DNA from: Jacaranda mimosifolia
Lineage: Eukaryota; Streptophyta; Magnoliopsida; Lamiales; Bignoniaceae
Length of the DNA: 64,000 nt
Assembly: GCA_018894105.1 (NCBI GenBank)
Contig: CM032122.1
Location: 21,115,674-21,179,673 of the forward strand
Direction: 5' to 3'
Positions 45,615 through 57,003 of the stretch are shown here, piece after piece (position 1 is the first letter of the stretch; each line of letters begins with the position of its first letter). The notes under the pieces were generated by a model that saw nothing but the letters and a program-made list of their open reading frames with translations, was not told the origin of the DNA and searched no databases. The position numbers and the translations under genes are program-made.

Positions 45615-46230
45615 TGTTGAAACCCAAGAGGATCTATTGTGGAAATAATAAAATAACAGTAAAATAATTCGATGGAATATGACAACAAGATTTAACTTGG
45701 TTCGGCAATGTGTATAATTCACCTAACAAAGAAAATGAATTTTATTGATATCAAATTAAAGTATAAGTACAAACTTGAATTCCAAAAATCTCACAAAAAC
45801 ACTTAACACTCTCATTCTAAACTCTATCTCGATAGATTTACTCAAAAACAGTAAAGAAACCTTTGGGTTATGTTCGTGATACTTTTTTCGAAAGAAAAAA
45901 CGCTAAATTTATACCCGAAAACGAAGCCCAAGGCCCGTGGGCCTGCGTCGCACGCTGGGGCGCACAAAACTTGCGCCCCAGCACAAAATTATTGTTCACT
46001 ACAAGCCGGGGCGCAAAGAACTTGTGCTAGGGCGCACGACGTGTGTTTTGATGCCTTTTCCTCCCACGTCCACGCCTTGGCGCACCATGCCTCGCGCCAC
46101 AGCGCGTGGCATCATGCCATCGCGCACCGAGGTGTGTTCTCAAGCCCATTTCGACCACTTTGCTTCGTTTCGCTCCCTTCTTCTTCTAGTTCTTGTCAGT
46201 TCAACCCAAATTTCAAGACAAAATCAACAA
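45615..46230 (-). repeat. Copia D 3' LTR
   Basis: 616 bp. A minus-strand TATAAA lies near 45907-45912. A GC-rich block of GGGGCGCA and GGCGCAC words (45935-46140) lies upstream of it in element orientation. The polypurine tract AAGGTGGAGAAT (minus strand) follows at 46231-46242. Confidence 0.9.
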
Positions 46231-46292
46231 TTCTCCACCTTGTCTTGAAATTCACCATCCTTCTTCTTTGTCCTTGCCCCCAAAAGGGCCTA

Positions 46293-46825
46293 TTATCTAA
46301 GTCTGCAAACATTAACCAAATCCAAGCAATGCTCGAATTTGATTCCTAAAATAGCCTTAGTCAACATGTCTGCCGAATTATCCTTAGTCTCAACTTTGTC
46401 TATCAAAATGATACCTTGAGACACCATATATCGGAGAAAGAGATACCTCACATCTATGTGCTTTGTTCTTTCACGAAACGCTTGATTTGTTGACAAGTAT
46501 ATGACACTCTGGCTATCGCAAAATACCTTAGTGATCTCAGAAGTCATACCCATATCATCGATCAGCCCCTTTAGCCAAATGCCTTCCTTGAGCCTTCAGC
46601 CAAAGCCATGTACTCAGCTTCTGTTGTGGACAATGCAACTGTTGACTGCAAAGTTACCTTCCAACTAACCATATAACTTGATACACAAAACACATAGCCC
46701 ATAATAGACCTTATGTTGTCCAAATCTCCTGCATAATTTGCATCCACATAGCTAATAATTTTAGTAGTAGAATTCGATTGACTATACCTCAAACATCTAT
46801 CTGTAGAGCCTCTCAGATACCTCAT
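46293..46825 (-). pseudogene. Copia D RNase H
   Basis: 46571-46825 reads MRYLRGSTDRCLRYSQ, then YVDANYAGDLDNIRSIMGYV and ALSTTEAEYMALAEGSRKAF. 46293-46553 reads KVFCDSQSVIYLSTNQAFRE, KHIDVRYLFLRYMV and KDNSADMLTKAI. One shift near 46560 separates them. The catalytic aspartate and glutamate positions are still present. Confidence 0.9.
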
Positions 46826-46843
46826 GATCTATTTCACAGCTTG

Positions 46844-47967
46844 CTAATGAGTCTTTTTTGGCTTGTGCATATACCTACTCACAACACTGACTGCATGTGA
46901 AATGTCTGGCCTCGTGCACACCATGATGTACATCAAGCTACCCACTACACTAGCATATGGCACATTAGACATGTGTTCCACCTCCCCCTCAGTACTCGAT
47001 GATAGATCTGATGAGAGCCTGAAATGAGCTGCAAGTGGCGTACTAACTGACTTGGACTTATCCATCCCAAATCGCTCAAGTACTTTCTCAATGTAATGCT
47101 GTTGAGACAAGGACAACAATCCTGTGTGTCTGTCCCGGATGATTTCCATGCCCAATATCTTCTTTGCACCACCTAAATCCTTCATATCAAATTCTTCACT
47201 TAACTGAGCTTTTAATTGGTTGATCTTAGATATGTTTCTAAAGGCAATCAACATATCATCAACATACAATAGCAAATATACGAGAAGGCTATCACCATAA
47301 AATTTATAATATAGGCAATAATTAAATTTGCTTCTTGAATATCCTATCTTGGTAATAAAAGCATCAAACCTTTTATACCACTGCCTGGGATATTGTTTTA
47401 AGTCATATAATGACCTCTTCAAAAGACATGCTTGATTTTGTTTCCCGGGAACAACAAATCCTTCTGGTTGACTCAGTAGATTTGTTCCTCCAACTCACCA
47501 TGCAGAAACACTGTTTTCACATCCATCTGCTCCAGCTCCTTATCAAACAGAGCAATCATAGCAAGTAAAACACGAATGGAAGTATGTTTTACAACTAGGG
47601 AGAGCACTTAATGAAAATCAACTCCCTCTCTCTAAGTAAAATCCTTAGCAACCAACCGTTCCTTGTATCTAGCATCTTCAACACCGAGAATCTCTTCCTA
47701 CTTCTTGGAGATCCATTTTCAACCTACAATCTTCTGCCCTTTGGGTACATCAACCAGCTCTCATGTGCTATTATTGCGTAGAGACTCCATCTCTTCACTC
47801 ACAGCTGCAACCCATTTATCAGAATCTGGCCTGAAAATTGCCTCTTTGTATGAGACTGGATCATCTCCTACAAACTCATTGGTTGAACTCAAAGCATAAT
47901 CTACCAGATCTGAGTAAGCATACCGCTGTGGTGGTTTGATTTGCCTCCTCTCTCTATCGTAAGCCAA
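46844..47967 (-). pseudogene. Copia D reverse transcriptase
   Basis: 46844-47422 is open for 192 codons: RSLYDLKQYPRQWYKRFDAF, the catalytic [29 protein letters not shown], then NVPYASVVGSLMYIMVCTRP and VSVVSRYMHKP. In SLYDLKQ the usual glycine (SLYGLKQ) has changed to aspartate. The N-terminal part (47761-47967 and the segment to 47423) is broken by stops. Confidence 0.9.
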
Positions 47968-48179
47968 GCGATAATTTTGTAGTGGTTCATTTTCCTACTA
48001 TTGATTAGGCAATAATGTGCTCTTACCACCTTTATCTACCATCTTTTGTCTCCCCTTTGAAACTTGTGGAGGATTAATATGAATCTCCATCTTCTCCTTA
48101 ACGCCCTGTTAACCACTTTCCTACTGCTCCACCTTCTTCATCATTGCAGACTCATTGAATGTCTTGTCCCTGCTGATAA

Positions 48180-48986
48180 TCATCTTGGAGCCCATGTCAT
48201 CCTTACACCACAAACGATGACTTTGACTCCATTTGCATAGCCTAGAAATATGCACTTCCTAGCCCTTGGCTCAAGCTTCCCATCCCGGACATGAGCATAG
48301 GCTGGACACCTAAATACTTTCAGATTTAAGTAATCAGTAAGAGACCTAGACCAAACTTCCATTGGTGTCTTGCAATCCAAAGCAATTGATGGTGACCTAT
48401 TCACCAAATAACACGCAGTGTTAATCGCTTCTGCCCAAAAATCCCTGGATAATCCAGCGTTAAAGAGCATGCATCTAGCTCTTTCCAATATAGTCATGTT
48501 CATCCATTCTGTAACTCCATTATGCTGTGGTGTATGTACAACTGTGCGATGCCTCACAATTCCTTCCTTATTGCAGAATTCCTAAAATTTCTTGTTGCAG
48601 AACTCCAATACGCTGTCAGTCCTCAAGTGCTTGATCTCATTTCTTGTCTGTTTCTCAATTAAGGTATTACATTGCTTGAAGTTGACAAACACCTCATCCT
48701 TATGCTTCAGCATGTACACCCATACTCTACATGAGAAATCATCTATGAATGTCAACATGTACCTTGTACCTCCCTTTGAAGGAACCTGAGAAGGCCCTCA
48801 AAGATCTGAGTGAATGTAATCCAAGGTGCCTTTGGTTCTGTGAACTGCAGTGCCGAATTTCACCTTGTGTTGCTTGCCCAGCACACACTGCTTGTAGAAA
48901 TCCAGCTCTCCAATCTTCTCTCTGCAAAGCAAACCTCGTTTGCTCAGTTCTAACATCCCCTTCTCACTCATATGCCTAAGACGCAT
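48180..48986 (-). pseudogene. Copia D integrase
   Basis: 48798-48986 reads MRLRHMSEKGMLELSKRGLL and LDFYKQCVLGKQHKVKF, then IHSDL, the pre-integrase zinc domain and first catalytic Asp. The expected leading HxRLxH has become LRHM-type. 48180-48557 reads HTPQHNGVTEWMNMTILERA, in which the catalytic Glu-Arg (normally xERMNR) is E-W. It continues through WAEAINTACYLVNRSPSIAL and PRARKCIFLGYANGV. The middle of the core is out of frame. Confidence 0.88.
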
Positions 48987-49052
48987 ATGCCATAGTCTCG
49001 TAGTATCATTGATTGATGAAGAAATCGCTGCAGTACCATAAATCGTGTTTCC

Positions 49053-49376
49053 CTACGATATGTATAGGCCGTTCCGCTTGTCTTCCTTCATGATAAGCAA
49101 TGCGCCTTTGGAAACCCGCCGAACTCCATCTCGAGCTCTATACTCACAACCATTCTTATCCAGAGTACCCAGCGATATTAGATTTTTCTTTAGATCTGGA
49201 ACATGATGCACATCTGTTAAGGTCTTTACTATGCCATCATTCATTCTGATACAAACTGAGCTAATTCCTACAACCCTGCAAGAAGCATCGTTTCCCCATA
49301 AGTACTTTACCACCATCGTATTTATGGTATGTGGTAAACCAATCTTCTCTTGGGCACATGTGGTAGGAACAACCAC
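49053..49376 (-). pseudogene. Copia D protease end and linker
   Basis: This is the continuation of the gag-protease frame after a one-base shift near 49270-49300. It reads CRVVGISSVCIRMNDGIVKT, DVHHVPDLKKNLISLGTLDK and EYRARDGVRRVSKGALLIMK. It overlaps the 3' end of the gag frame by about 115 bases. Confidence 0.85.
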
Positions 49377-50244
49377 TATCCAAAATCCATTCAGAGTTTA
49401 GAAAAGTTTCAGCAACATTGAGAACAAGCCCACCATCAGACTCATCCTCAACAATTCCTGCGACATCATCCCATTTCTGACCAGAAGTTTTACTTGCATC
49501 CTTCGCCTTTCCTCGTTCCGGACAATTTAGTTTCCAATGCTCATTTTCGCCGCACCTAAAACACTTTTCACCATTTCTAGGCTTGGTTCGGGACTTTGAT
49601 CGGCCTCTACTCCTTCCCCTTTCTCTCGGTCTCCCTTTCGCCACTAATCCTTCCCCATTTTCACCATCGTAGCTGCCCAAGACATGTTTTCTCAACTCAT
49701 TGGAATTCAATGAAGCCTTCACATCTTCCATTGAAATCATATCTCTCCCATACAACAAAGTAGTAACCAAGTGCTCAAATTTTTTTGGCAGAGAACACAA
49801 AAGAATTAAAGCTTGATCTTCATCTTCAATTTTGACATCTATACTGGTGAGATCCAGAATCACCTTATTGAAAAAATCAATATGTTGAATGATAGATGTA
49901 CCTTCCTTCATCCTCAATGTGTATAATCGTTGTTTCAAATACAACCGATTTGTCAGGGACTTCGTCATATATAGACTCTCCAGCTTCTTCCATAAATCCG
50001 CTGGCATACTTTCCATGGCGACCTCTCTCAATGCGTTATCCGCCAATGATAACACCAGAGTACCATAAGCTTTCGCCATGAACTCATCCTTTTCCTCGTC
50101 CTTCAGTATTTTCGGCAAGCAATTTTTACCCTTTAACACTCTCTGTAAACCTTGTTGACACAGGAGAGCGTGAACTTTAATCTGCCACAGCCCAAATTCG
50201 TTCTTCCCATCGAACTTCTCTACCTCGTACTTCATGCCTGACAT
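49261..50244 (-). pseudogene. Copia D gag and protease core, one long open frame
   Basis: From the ATG at 50244 (MSGMKYEVEKFDGKN) the frame is open for 327 codons. It covers the capsid-like domain ([56 protein letters not shown]), an arginine/serine-rich nucleic-acid-binding stretch, the CCHC knuckle CFRCGENEHWKLNC, and the protease active site WILDSGCSYHMC. It then shifts frame. Gag would form particles and package the RNA. This is the longest intact retroelement frame in the window, but it lacks the rest of the polyprotein. Confidence 0.92.
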
Positions 50245-50256
50245 CTGATCCAACCT

Positions 50257-50268
50257 ACTCCGATACCA
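50257..50268 (-). other. Copia D primer-binding site
   Basis: The minus strand reads TGGTATCGGAGT, near the initiator-Met tRNA site TGGTATCAGAGC, three bases from the LTR. Confidence 0.8.
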
Positions 50269-50271
50269 ATT

Positions 50272-50888
50272 TATTGAAACCTAGGAGGATTTATTGCAGA
50301 AATAATGAAATAACAGTAAAGTAATTCGATAGAATATGACAACAAGATTTAATGTGGTTCGGCGATGTGCCTAATCCACCCAATAAAGAAAAGGAATTTT
50401 ATTGATCTCAAATCAAAGTGCAAGTACAGACTTGAATCCCATAAATTTCATGAAAACACCTAACACCCTCGTTCTAAACTCCGTCTCGAGAGATTTACTC
50501 AAAAGTAGTAAAGAAACCCTTGTGTTATGTTCGTGATACTTTTTCTAGAAGAAAAAATGCTAAATTTATACCCAAAATGAAGCCCAAGGCCCGTGGGCCT
50601 GCGTCGCGCTAGGGTACACAAAACTTGAACCCCGGCGCGCCCAACATGTAGGATGGCAGAAACTTTGGGCCCCGGGGGACAAAAAGCTTGCGCCGGGGAG
50701 CACGACGCATGTTTTGATGCCTTTTCCTCCCACGTCCATGCCTTGGCGCACCATGCCTCGTGGCCCAGCGTCCTACCAAAGCGCTCTGGGGTGTGTTCTC
50801 GAGCCCATTTCAACCACTTTGCTTCGTTTCGCTCCGTTCTTCTTCTAGTTCTTATCAATTCAGTCCAAATTTCAAAGTAAAATCAACA
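50272..50888 (-). repeat. Copia D 5' LTR
   Basis: 617 bp. The outer TG is now TA (TATTGAAAC). A minus-strand TATAAA lies near 50565-50570. The GC-rich block (50585-50770) lies just upstream of it in element orientation and differs strongly from that of the 3' LTR. Confidence 0.9.
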
Positions 50889-50893
50889 CAAAA

Positions 50894-53150
50894 GAACACA
50901 AAGGAAGGAAAGAAACATAAGTACAGGAAATGCAGCAAATATATAAAACTTAATTTACCTTTCTAAGCTTCCAGATCTAAACAAATCATATAACCTTCAA
51001 TCGAAGAAGAAACCAAAAAGAATAGGTTTATTATGACAAATTTGGATGCAGCATGCTCTGGTGAGCTTCACCTAAGATAGGCCACTACAATTCATTCCAC
51101 AACTGACAAACATGTCTATCTGAAGGTTGTCTAGTTTGCAGAAGTGGGGTGTAATAATTTAACCACAAAATGTTCTCAAGATAACAACTGTGGCTCCCCA
51201 AATCCACAGACACGTTCAACTTGGCCCAACCAATCCCGTCGGAACTGATACCATCTAGACCTTTCATCACGGCTCGACTCTTTTGTAAATCAACAATAGT
51301 GACAGAAGCAGTGGTGATAGAGATGTGTAGCTAAGTTACACTTCCATGTGACATAAACATATCGTAGGATGATCTAGAGCTTCAAACATTACTCCTTCAA
51401 TTTTTCCTAGGCTGCAAGAATTGTAAAGATAAGTATTATGTCTTCAAGTTTCTGTAAAGGTCATTAGATATCAATAATGCAACTGAAAATCTTACTAATA
51501 CAATCATTAGGTTGGTAACACCATAGAATTTTCGAGATAATAAAACTTATATTCATTATATTCAGTTTTCAAACACTATTTACAAACATGCTAGAAGCCT
51601 TCATGCAACTATTTGATGGTTAAAACGAAAATATGGATTTCATTCAGAAAAATGACATATAACTGAAAATTAATTTTTGAAGTAAAGAAGGCATTTATTA
51701 CCAGAACAGAGAAAGGTCCCGCATTACCTATTGATGGAGGTGGTTCCAAGAATAAATAAAAACTGTCCTTTTTTTGTACCAGAAAGTTTGTTAACCAGAT
51801 AAAATATTGTTTATCACTGGAATTTCGATTATTAAAGAACTCATTATGCTTCCGGCTCAGTTATCTAAAAAAAGTTAAAAAGACAGGAAAAATACAGCTT
51901 GGTCGTGTTTATTATTATTATTATTCAAAAAGAAACACTACCAGAGAGATTGTTCAGGCAGATCACAATCATTAAAATAGCTTAAGAAGCAGATAGAAGG
52001 TATGGCCTCCAATACAAAAAATGATAGGAAGAAAAACCAGAAGAAGGACCTTAAGAAAATTAATCTACATGTTATAGCAGTTTGTTAAGGACAGGGAACT
52101 GATAGAAGTCCATAGTGCAGACTGCAGAGGATAAAAATCTGAACAGCATTCAGGTCAAAATTAAGTTACCTTACCAGCCTATCTAAGCTTCCCAGGCACA
52201 AGAAATATTAAACATTATTATGCACATAGAACTGCAAATCGTCCGATCAAACTAATTCGATAATTCAACTTTTTTTCTTTAATATACAGTTTTTTATCCC
52301 AGCGACAGGTTATTTGATCCAACGAATTCAATCATCCCAGAAACAGGTTATTAGCTATTAATAAGATCAAGCACTTCAGCTATATGTGCTTGTCTCATCC
52401 ACTCTTCCATTTACAGAAAATTCAAAATCTGGTGGCCCGGAGATGAAAATGATAAAAGATCAACACTCACCACAAAATGAGCAGATGTTTATCCGATGAA
52501 TCTAGCAGCAGCATGAAGAAACTATATTGGAATTGGAAGGTTTATAAGACCATAATAATGGACAAAAAGACCACGTGAATTAGACAATGACTCAAGTCTT
52601 AAGAATTCGTCTTAAGGAAGAAGCAACCATGCCAAAGTGCCTACACCACAATATCGCTATGATCTCTCCTTATTATACTAAAGAATTACGTCTTTTCGTC
52701 CTATTATGAGAAAAAATCTAACTAGGTTCCTAAAGAGTGCAACAAGACAAAGTTCCTATCTCTCTAAGACTAGTTAAGAAAACCAGTGGTTTATGTACTA
52801 AAGAAATATCTGCTTATTCATGGTTTCTAGGAATCTTAAACAGAAGAATAGGTGATTAACTGGAACATTTTAAGAACCAAATCATTAGATTTGTAAAAGG
52901 ACTCGATACCCCTCAGCTTAATTTTCACTGTCTTCATAATTATCTTTTTGTAACTGTCCATCATAATTATCTTTTTACATGGAAACAGAAATAGGAAAGA
53001 ATTCCATCACTGACAAACACATGAATTTGACTCCACAAATAAAAGTAAAACCAATTACATTACGAGGGCTGAAAAGGGCATGTGAGAATGTGAAGTCAGT
53101 ATCAATGAGTTCCAGATTTTTCCACTGGGGTTGGACAAGCCAAAATTTCC
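50894..53150. other. Low-copy-looking stretch upstream of the NPF gene
   Basis: No complete gene could be read. Composition is more balanced than in the repeats and resembles introns or promoter sequence. A minus-strand open fragment lies at 51085-51327. Confidence 0.45.
51085..51327 (-). other. Possible exon of an unrecognised gene, minus strand
   Basis: The frame is open for about 80 codons from just after a stop near 51328. It contains SITTASVTIVDLQKSRAVMK, then GLDGISSDGIGWAKLNVSVD and LGS. The first 43 residues look protein-like in composition. The tail (NYYTPLLQTRQPSDRHVCQL) may be intron read-through. I do not recognise the family. It may pair with the 44617-44874 fragment across copia D, but nothing in the sequence proves it. 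Confidence 0.25.
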
Positions 53151-53152
53151 AG

Positions 53153-53162
53153 TATATAAATA
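53153..53162 (+). promoter_or_regulatory. TATA box of the NPF gene
   Basis: TATATAAATA lies 71 bases before the ATG at 53233. Transcription would be expected to start around 53185-53195, giving a short leader. Confidence 0.65.
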
Positions 53163-53232
53163 GCACCCCTGCATAATATATGCAGCTTAGACTCAACGCT
53201 CTCTTATAAGGTTTCACACATTGAAGCAAGAG

Positions 53233-55990
53233 ATGGTTAAATCCTCTGCTATTCTATATTTGTTTTCTCTTATCCCTCTCCATCATTTTAGGATACTCTC
53301 TTTCTTTCTCTTATATTTTTGTGTTACTTATTTTGTAGGATTATGGGCAAAACTTGAACAGGTGGGAAGGCTATGCAGATTGGAGAAGTAGACCAGCACT
53401 AAGAGGCCGTCATGGTGGCATTTCTGCAGCTTCTTTTGTCCTGGGTTAGTATGTGTTAAAAGTCATTCACATGGCACTCCATTGTACTAGTTATGGAAAC
53501 ATAAGTTTGTTGGTTGACTTCCTGTTCGAATTTTTAGTTGTGGAGGTCTTGGAGAACCTAGCATTCCTTGCCAATGCAAGCAACTTGGTTCTTTATCTGT
53601 CAAAGTTGATGAATTTTTCTCCATCTACTTCGGCCAACACTGTTACGTGCTTCATGGGCACTGCTTTCCTCCTTGCTCTCCTTGGTGGCTTCTTATCTGA
53701 TTCCTACTTCACTACCTATTGCATCTATCTAATAAGTGCAATAACAGAATTTCTGGTAAGGTTTCTACCATACTTCACAACTAATTTTACAAGATATTTA
53801 AAAAAGGCCCACCTGCTAAAAGATGACAGTGACTTAAGCACAAGCAAAAAAGTAGTGAAGCCCCAATCTTGCACACTTGCTAAATATGGAATAATATTAT
53901 GAGCGTATGACAAGTGGCTTCAGCACTTTAGGGACTTCTCTAGAAAGACTTTTTTACCATGCAGAATGCATATTACAATATCCTGAGTTAATACCAAGCA
54001 AACTATTGCAGAGAAAATTGGAACCGCAAGATCTAGAAAAGTTAATGCGGAATAATGAGTAAAGGACCACAAACAAATTCTTCATAAATGATATCTAAAA
54101 TTATAATTAAAATAATCAAGAAACAAAAGGGTGCCTTACAATGTTCTAGCCAATCAAATTTCTGGATTGTCAAAGCTATGGCCCACTAGAGTGGTACTAT
54201 TGGCTCTTATTAAGGCAACATTAAGACTAGATTCATTTTTCAACTCCAGTATCCAGGTTAATAACAGATGTTATTTCATTGGTCCCTCAGTTCTGTGGGC
54301 ACACACAATTTAAATAACAAATTAGCACATACACCATGAAGAGAATAATATTAACACACAATGACATCAAGTATACTCTAGTCCTCTGTCTGAAATTGGA
54401 GTCTAATAGGCAATTACTTTTTCTGACATTCTGTGAATTACGAGACATACATATGTAAAACATTATGGCTGATAGTAAAAATATGAAAACAGGGTCTATT
54501 GATTCTCACCGTGCAAGCTCACATCCCATCACTGAAATCACCCGTCTGCACGTCAGTCAACAGAAACATTTCATGCCAAGAAGACGAGAGAGGAAAGGCA
54601 GTAATGTTATTTATAGGCCTCTACTTGGTGGCACTAGGTGTCGGAGGAATAAAAGGTTCACTTCCTCCACATGGAGCCGAGCAATTTGATGAGCATACTC
54701 TACATGGAAGGAAGCTGAGATCATCATTCTTCAATTACTATGTGTTCTGCCTCTCCTGTGGAGCATTAATTGCAGTAACATTTGTGGTGTGGATTGAAGA
54801 TAACAAAGGCTGGCAATGGGGTTACGGAACTGCAACTGCAGCAATATTGATCTCAATACCAATTTTCCTCCTTGGCTCAGCAAAATATAGGATCAAGATT
54901 CCCACAGGAAGTCCTATAACAACAATAGTTAAGGTACATTACAACATAGTTTCAGAATCTTTTTAGCCTAGGCAAGGTAAGGAGAGAAAATTATAACCAT
55001 TTGATTCTGTTTCAATAGGTTTTGATAGCTGCAATATATAAGTGTTGGATTTCAAAGACACGTAACAATGCTATTAGGAACGCAAGCAGAACCTCATCGA
55101 TTCCAACTGAGGCCAGTGAGGATGAAGAACATACTAAAGGAAACACACAATTTCAGACTGCTACAGAAGACCTCAAGTTCCTTAACAGAGCATTAGAGTC
55201 CACGCCAGCCCCACGATGGCTTTATTGCACTGTAAACCAAGTCGAAGATGTGAAATCAGTCCTAAAGGTACTTCGAATATTCATGTCAACCATTATGCTT
55301 AATTGCTGCCTTGCGCAGCTTTCCACTTTCTCTGTTCAACAAGCAGCTGCCATGAACACTAAAATTGGAACTTTAAGAGTTCCACCAGCTTCTCTTCCAG
55401 TATTTCCTGTCATCTTCATAATGATACTTGCACCAGTCTATAACCATGTCATCATCCCAGCTTCCAGAAAGCTGACCAATAATGAAATGGGAATCACTCA
55501 CCTACAACGAATTGGGACTGGCCTAGTTCTCTCAATCGTAGCCATGGCAGTAGCAGCTTTGGTGGAGATGAAAAGAAAGAAAGTGGCTTTACAATCAAGC
55601 CTCGTGAATTCGACTGAACCTCTTCCAATCACATTCCTTTGGGTGGCTTTGCAGTACCTCTTCCTTGGTTCAGCTGATCTTTTCAGCTTGGCTGGCATGA
55701 TGGACTTCTTCTTTACAGAGGCGCCGTTTAGCATGAGGTCATTAGCGACATCACTATCCTGGGCCTCATTAGCAATGGGTTATTACCTCAGTTCAGTGCT
55801 TGTAGAATTAGTCAACTGTATTAGCGGCACCTTCCGTCACAGACCATGGCTCTACGGCAGTAATTTGAACCATTATCACTTGGAAAGATTCTACTGGTTC
55901 ATGTGCGTATTAAGTGCACTGAATTTCATGCATTATCTCTTTTGGGCGACACGCTACAGCTACAAAAACATCGGGGCCAGGCAACCATAA
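53233..55990 (+). CDS. NPF (NRT1/PTR) family transporter, NPF4-like, five coding exons
   Basis: The predicted exons are 53233-53235 (ATG only), 53339-53444, 53538-53755, 54493-54933 and 55019-55990. All introns are GT-AG. Together they make 1740 nt, one continuous frame of 579 residues plus TAA, a normal NPF length. NPF proteins are 12-helix plasma-membrane or tonoplast carriers, mostly proton-coupled, for nitrate, peptides or hormones. The N-terminus DYGQNLNRWEGYADWRSRPA and VEVLENLAFLANASNLVLYL (residues 38-57) are typical of the NPF4 clade. The usual ExxER proton-coupling motif reads E-V-L-E-N here (residues 39-43). Later motifs are GLYLVALGVGGIKGSLPPHG, FFNYYVFCLSCGALIAVTFV, a charged loop (about residues 264-315) and LFSLAGMMDFFFTEAPFSMR. 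Some Arabidopsis NPF4 members carry abscisic acid or nitrate. The substrate here cannot be told. Family confidence is high and clade confidence moderate. Confidence 0.93.
53236..53338 (+). other. Intron 1 of the NPF gene, directly after the start codon
   Basis: ATG is followed by GTTAAATC. The intron ends in TTATTTTGTAG before GATTATGGG. Without this intron the ATG frame reads into unrelated residues, and the conserved DYGxxLNRWEGY has no in-frame ATG of its own. A longer undetected first exon further upstream is the alternative. Confidence 0.6.
53756..54492 (+). other. Intron 3 of the NPF gene
   Basis: 737 bp, GTAAGG...AAAACAG. It holds no gene or recognisable repeat. The flanking codons join in phase (EFL then GLLILTV), a junction seen in NPF4 proteins. 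Confidence 0.9.
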
Positions 55991-56590
55991 GGAAATAGCA
56001 AATGCTGAATGAGTTACCAGAGGTTTAAATGTTACGTTCACTGGTAATGGTCCTTTCTAGCTAGATAGAGTTACAATAGGTGTAGCAAGTGAACCATATT
56101 GTCGTGATTTCACGAACATCCCTCGTTATTGTAAATCCATTGTCACAAAATCCATATTGTATTTTCAGCATAGCAAACTTATAACATGCTTTATTATTAA
56201 ATATTAAATACATAGTTTTCCACATAACTTAAACGCCTGGATAAACTAGCACAAAACTTGTAGCAACTAATAGCAGGTGGTCCTGACTCCTGATCAGTTG
56301 TGATAAAAGAAACCTACTCTTAACAAGCATACCAAATGCTATAACAAATACAATCGGGCTGGCAACAACTACAGTTCTCCAATATGACAAATTATAACAA
56401 AAAAGCGTAGTTATTGTAATTTTGCAAGAAAAAAACTGCGAACTATCACTAGCAATGTCCAGCATGTTCAATGACAGCATTCCCACTTATTATGGCATAC
56501 ATACTACAGTGTTGAAATGCATGTCTATTAAACCCTTGTGCCTTATCTATTCCATGCATTGATAAAAATCAAGAAAAAAGAAATAGAAAA
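55991..56590. other. 3' flank of the NPF gene
   Basis: It includes the probable 3' UTR. An AT-rich segment with TTATTATTAAATATTAAATA near 56190-56210 could hold the polyadenylation signal. No other gene is seen up to 57003. Confidence 0.5.
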
Positions 56591-56610
56591 GAAAATCACC
56601 TAAACATAAT

Positions 56611-56754
56611 CATTTCTGGGTTTTGGGGTGAGAGAAAAGAAAATCAGCTAAACATAAGTGAAAAATACGATCTATAGTTTTTCCATAAATTACATTCTCT
56701 TCCTACGTATTATTTTCGCTAAGAGTTTTTCTCACACCCCAAAATCCAGAAATG
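56611..56754. repeat. Inverted repeat, 28-bp arms
   Basis: The left arm (56611-56638) starts CATTTCTGGGTTTTGGGGTG. The right arm (56726-56754) is its complement (CACACCCCAAAATCCAGAAA), with about two or three mismatches. The spacer is about 87 bp. A short direct repeat, GAAAATCA(C/G)CTAAACATAA, lies beside the left arm (56591-56609 and again from about 56639). It may be a small MITE or a hairpin RNA. Confidence 0.75.
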
Positions 56755-57003
56755 AGGAATCCCTCACTGCCCACATAATTTCAAACTATAATAGATATTC
56801 GACTCAAAAGTAGAACGGAAAGCAATTAAATCATTCCCATCAGCAATACTTCATAATAGGCTTCAGTACTTTCGGGTTTCGTTTCAAGTCCCATGATAAC
56901 AAGACCAACTCCAATCCATATAAATGAAGGAAAATCGCAGGGAAGGCACTTTACGTTGGGACACTTAGACAGGGAAGGCTGCTTTGTGTCAATTCAGCGG
57001 ATA

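Larger units (their letters stand above)
45615..50888 (-). mobile_element. Copia element D, full length, same family as B
   Basis: LTRs at 45615-46230 and 50272-50888 flank minus-strand gag, protease, integrase, RT and RNase H. The flanks AAAAA (45610-45614) and CAAAA (50889-50893) match at 4 of 5. The primer-binding site TGGTATCGGAGT is at 50257-50268. By eye the two LTRs differ at roughly one site in eight in their first 260 bp, mostly transitions, so the insertion is old. The gag-protease frame is unusually well kept. Confidence 0.95.

Noticed and set aside
45870..46349. Open frame of 159 codons, plus strand, in a GC-rich stretch
   Set aside because: It lies in the copia D 3' LTR, antisense to the element, and its length follows from the GC-rich repeat block. 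The corresponding 5' LTR does not keep the frame.
50499..50858. Open frames of 119 and 62 codons, minus strand
   Set aside because: They are inside the copia D 5' LTR promoter block and have no protein-like conservation with the other LTR.
45610..50893. A perfect 5-bp duplication around copia D
   Set aside because: The flanks are AAAAA and CAAAA, four of five matching. The element borders stand on the LTR alignment instead.
55498..55734. Minus-strand open frame within the NPF gene
   Set aside because: It is antisense to conserved NPF exon 5, which explains the open reading.
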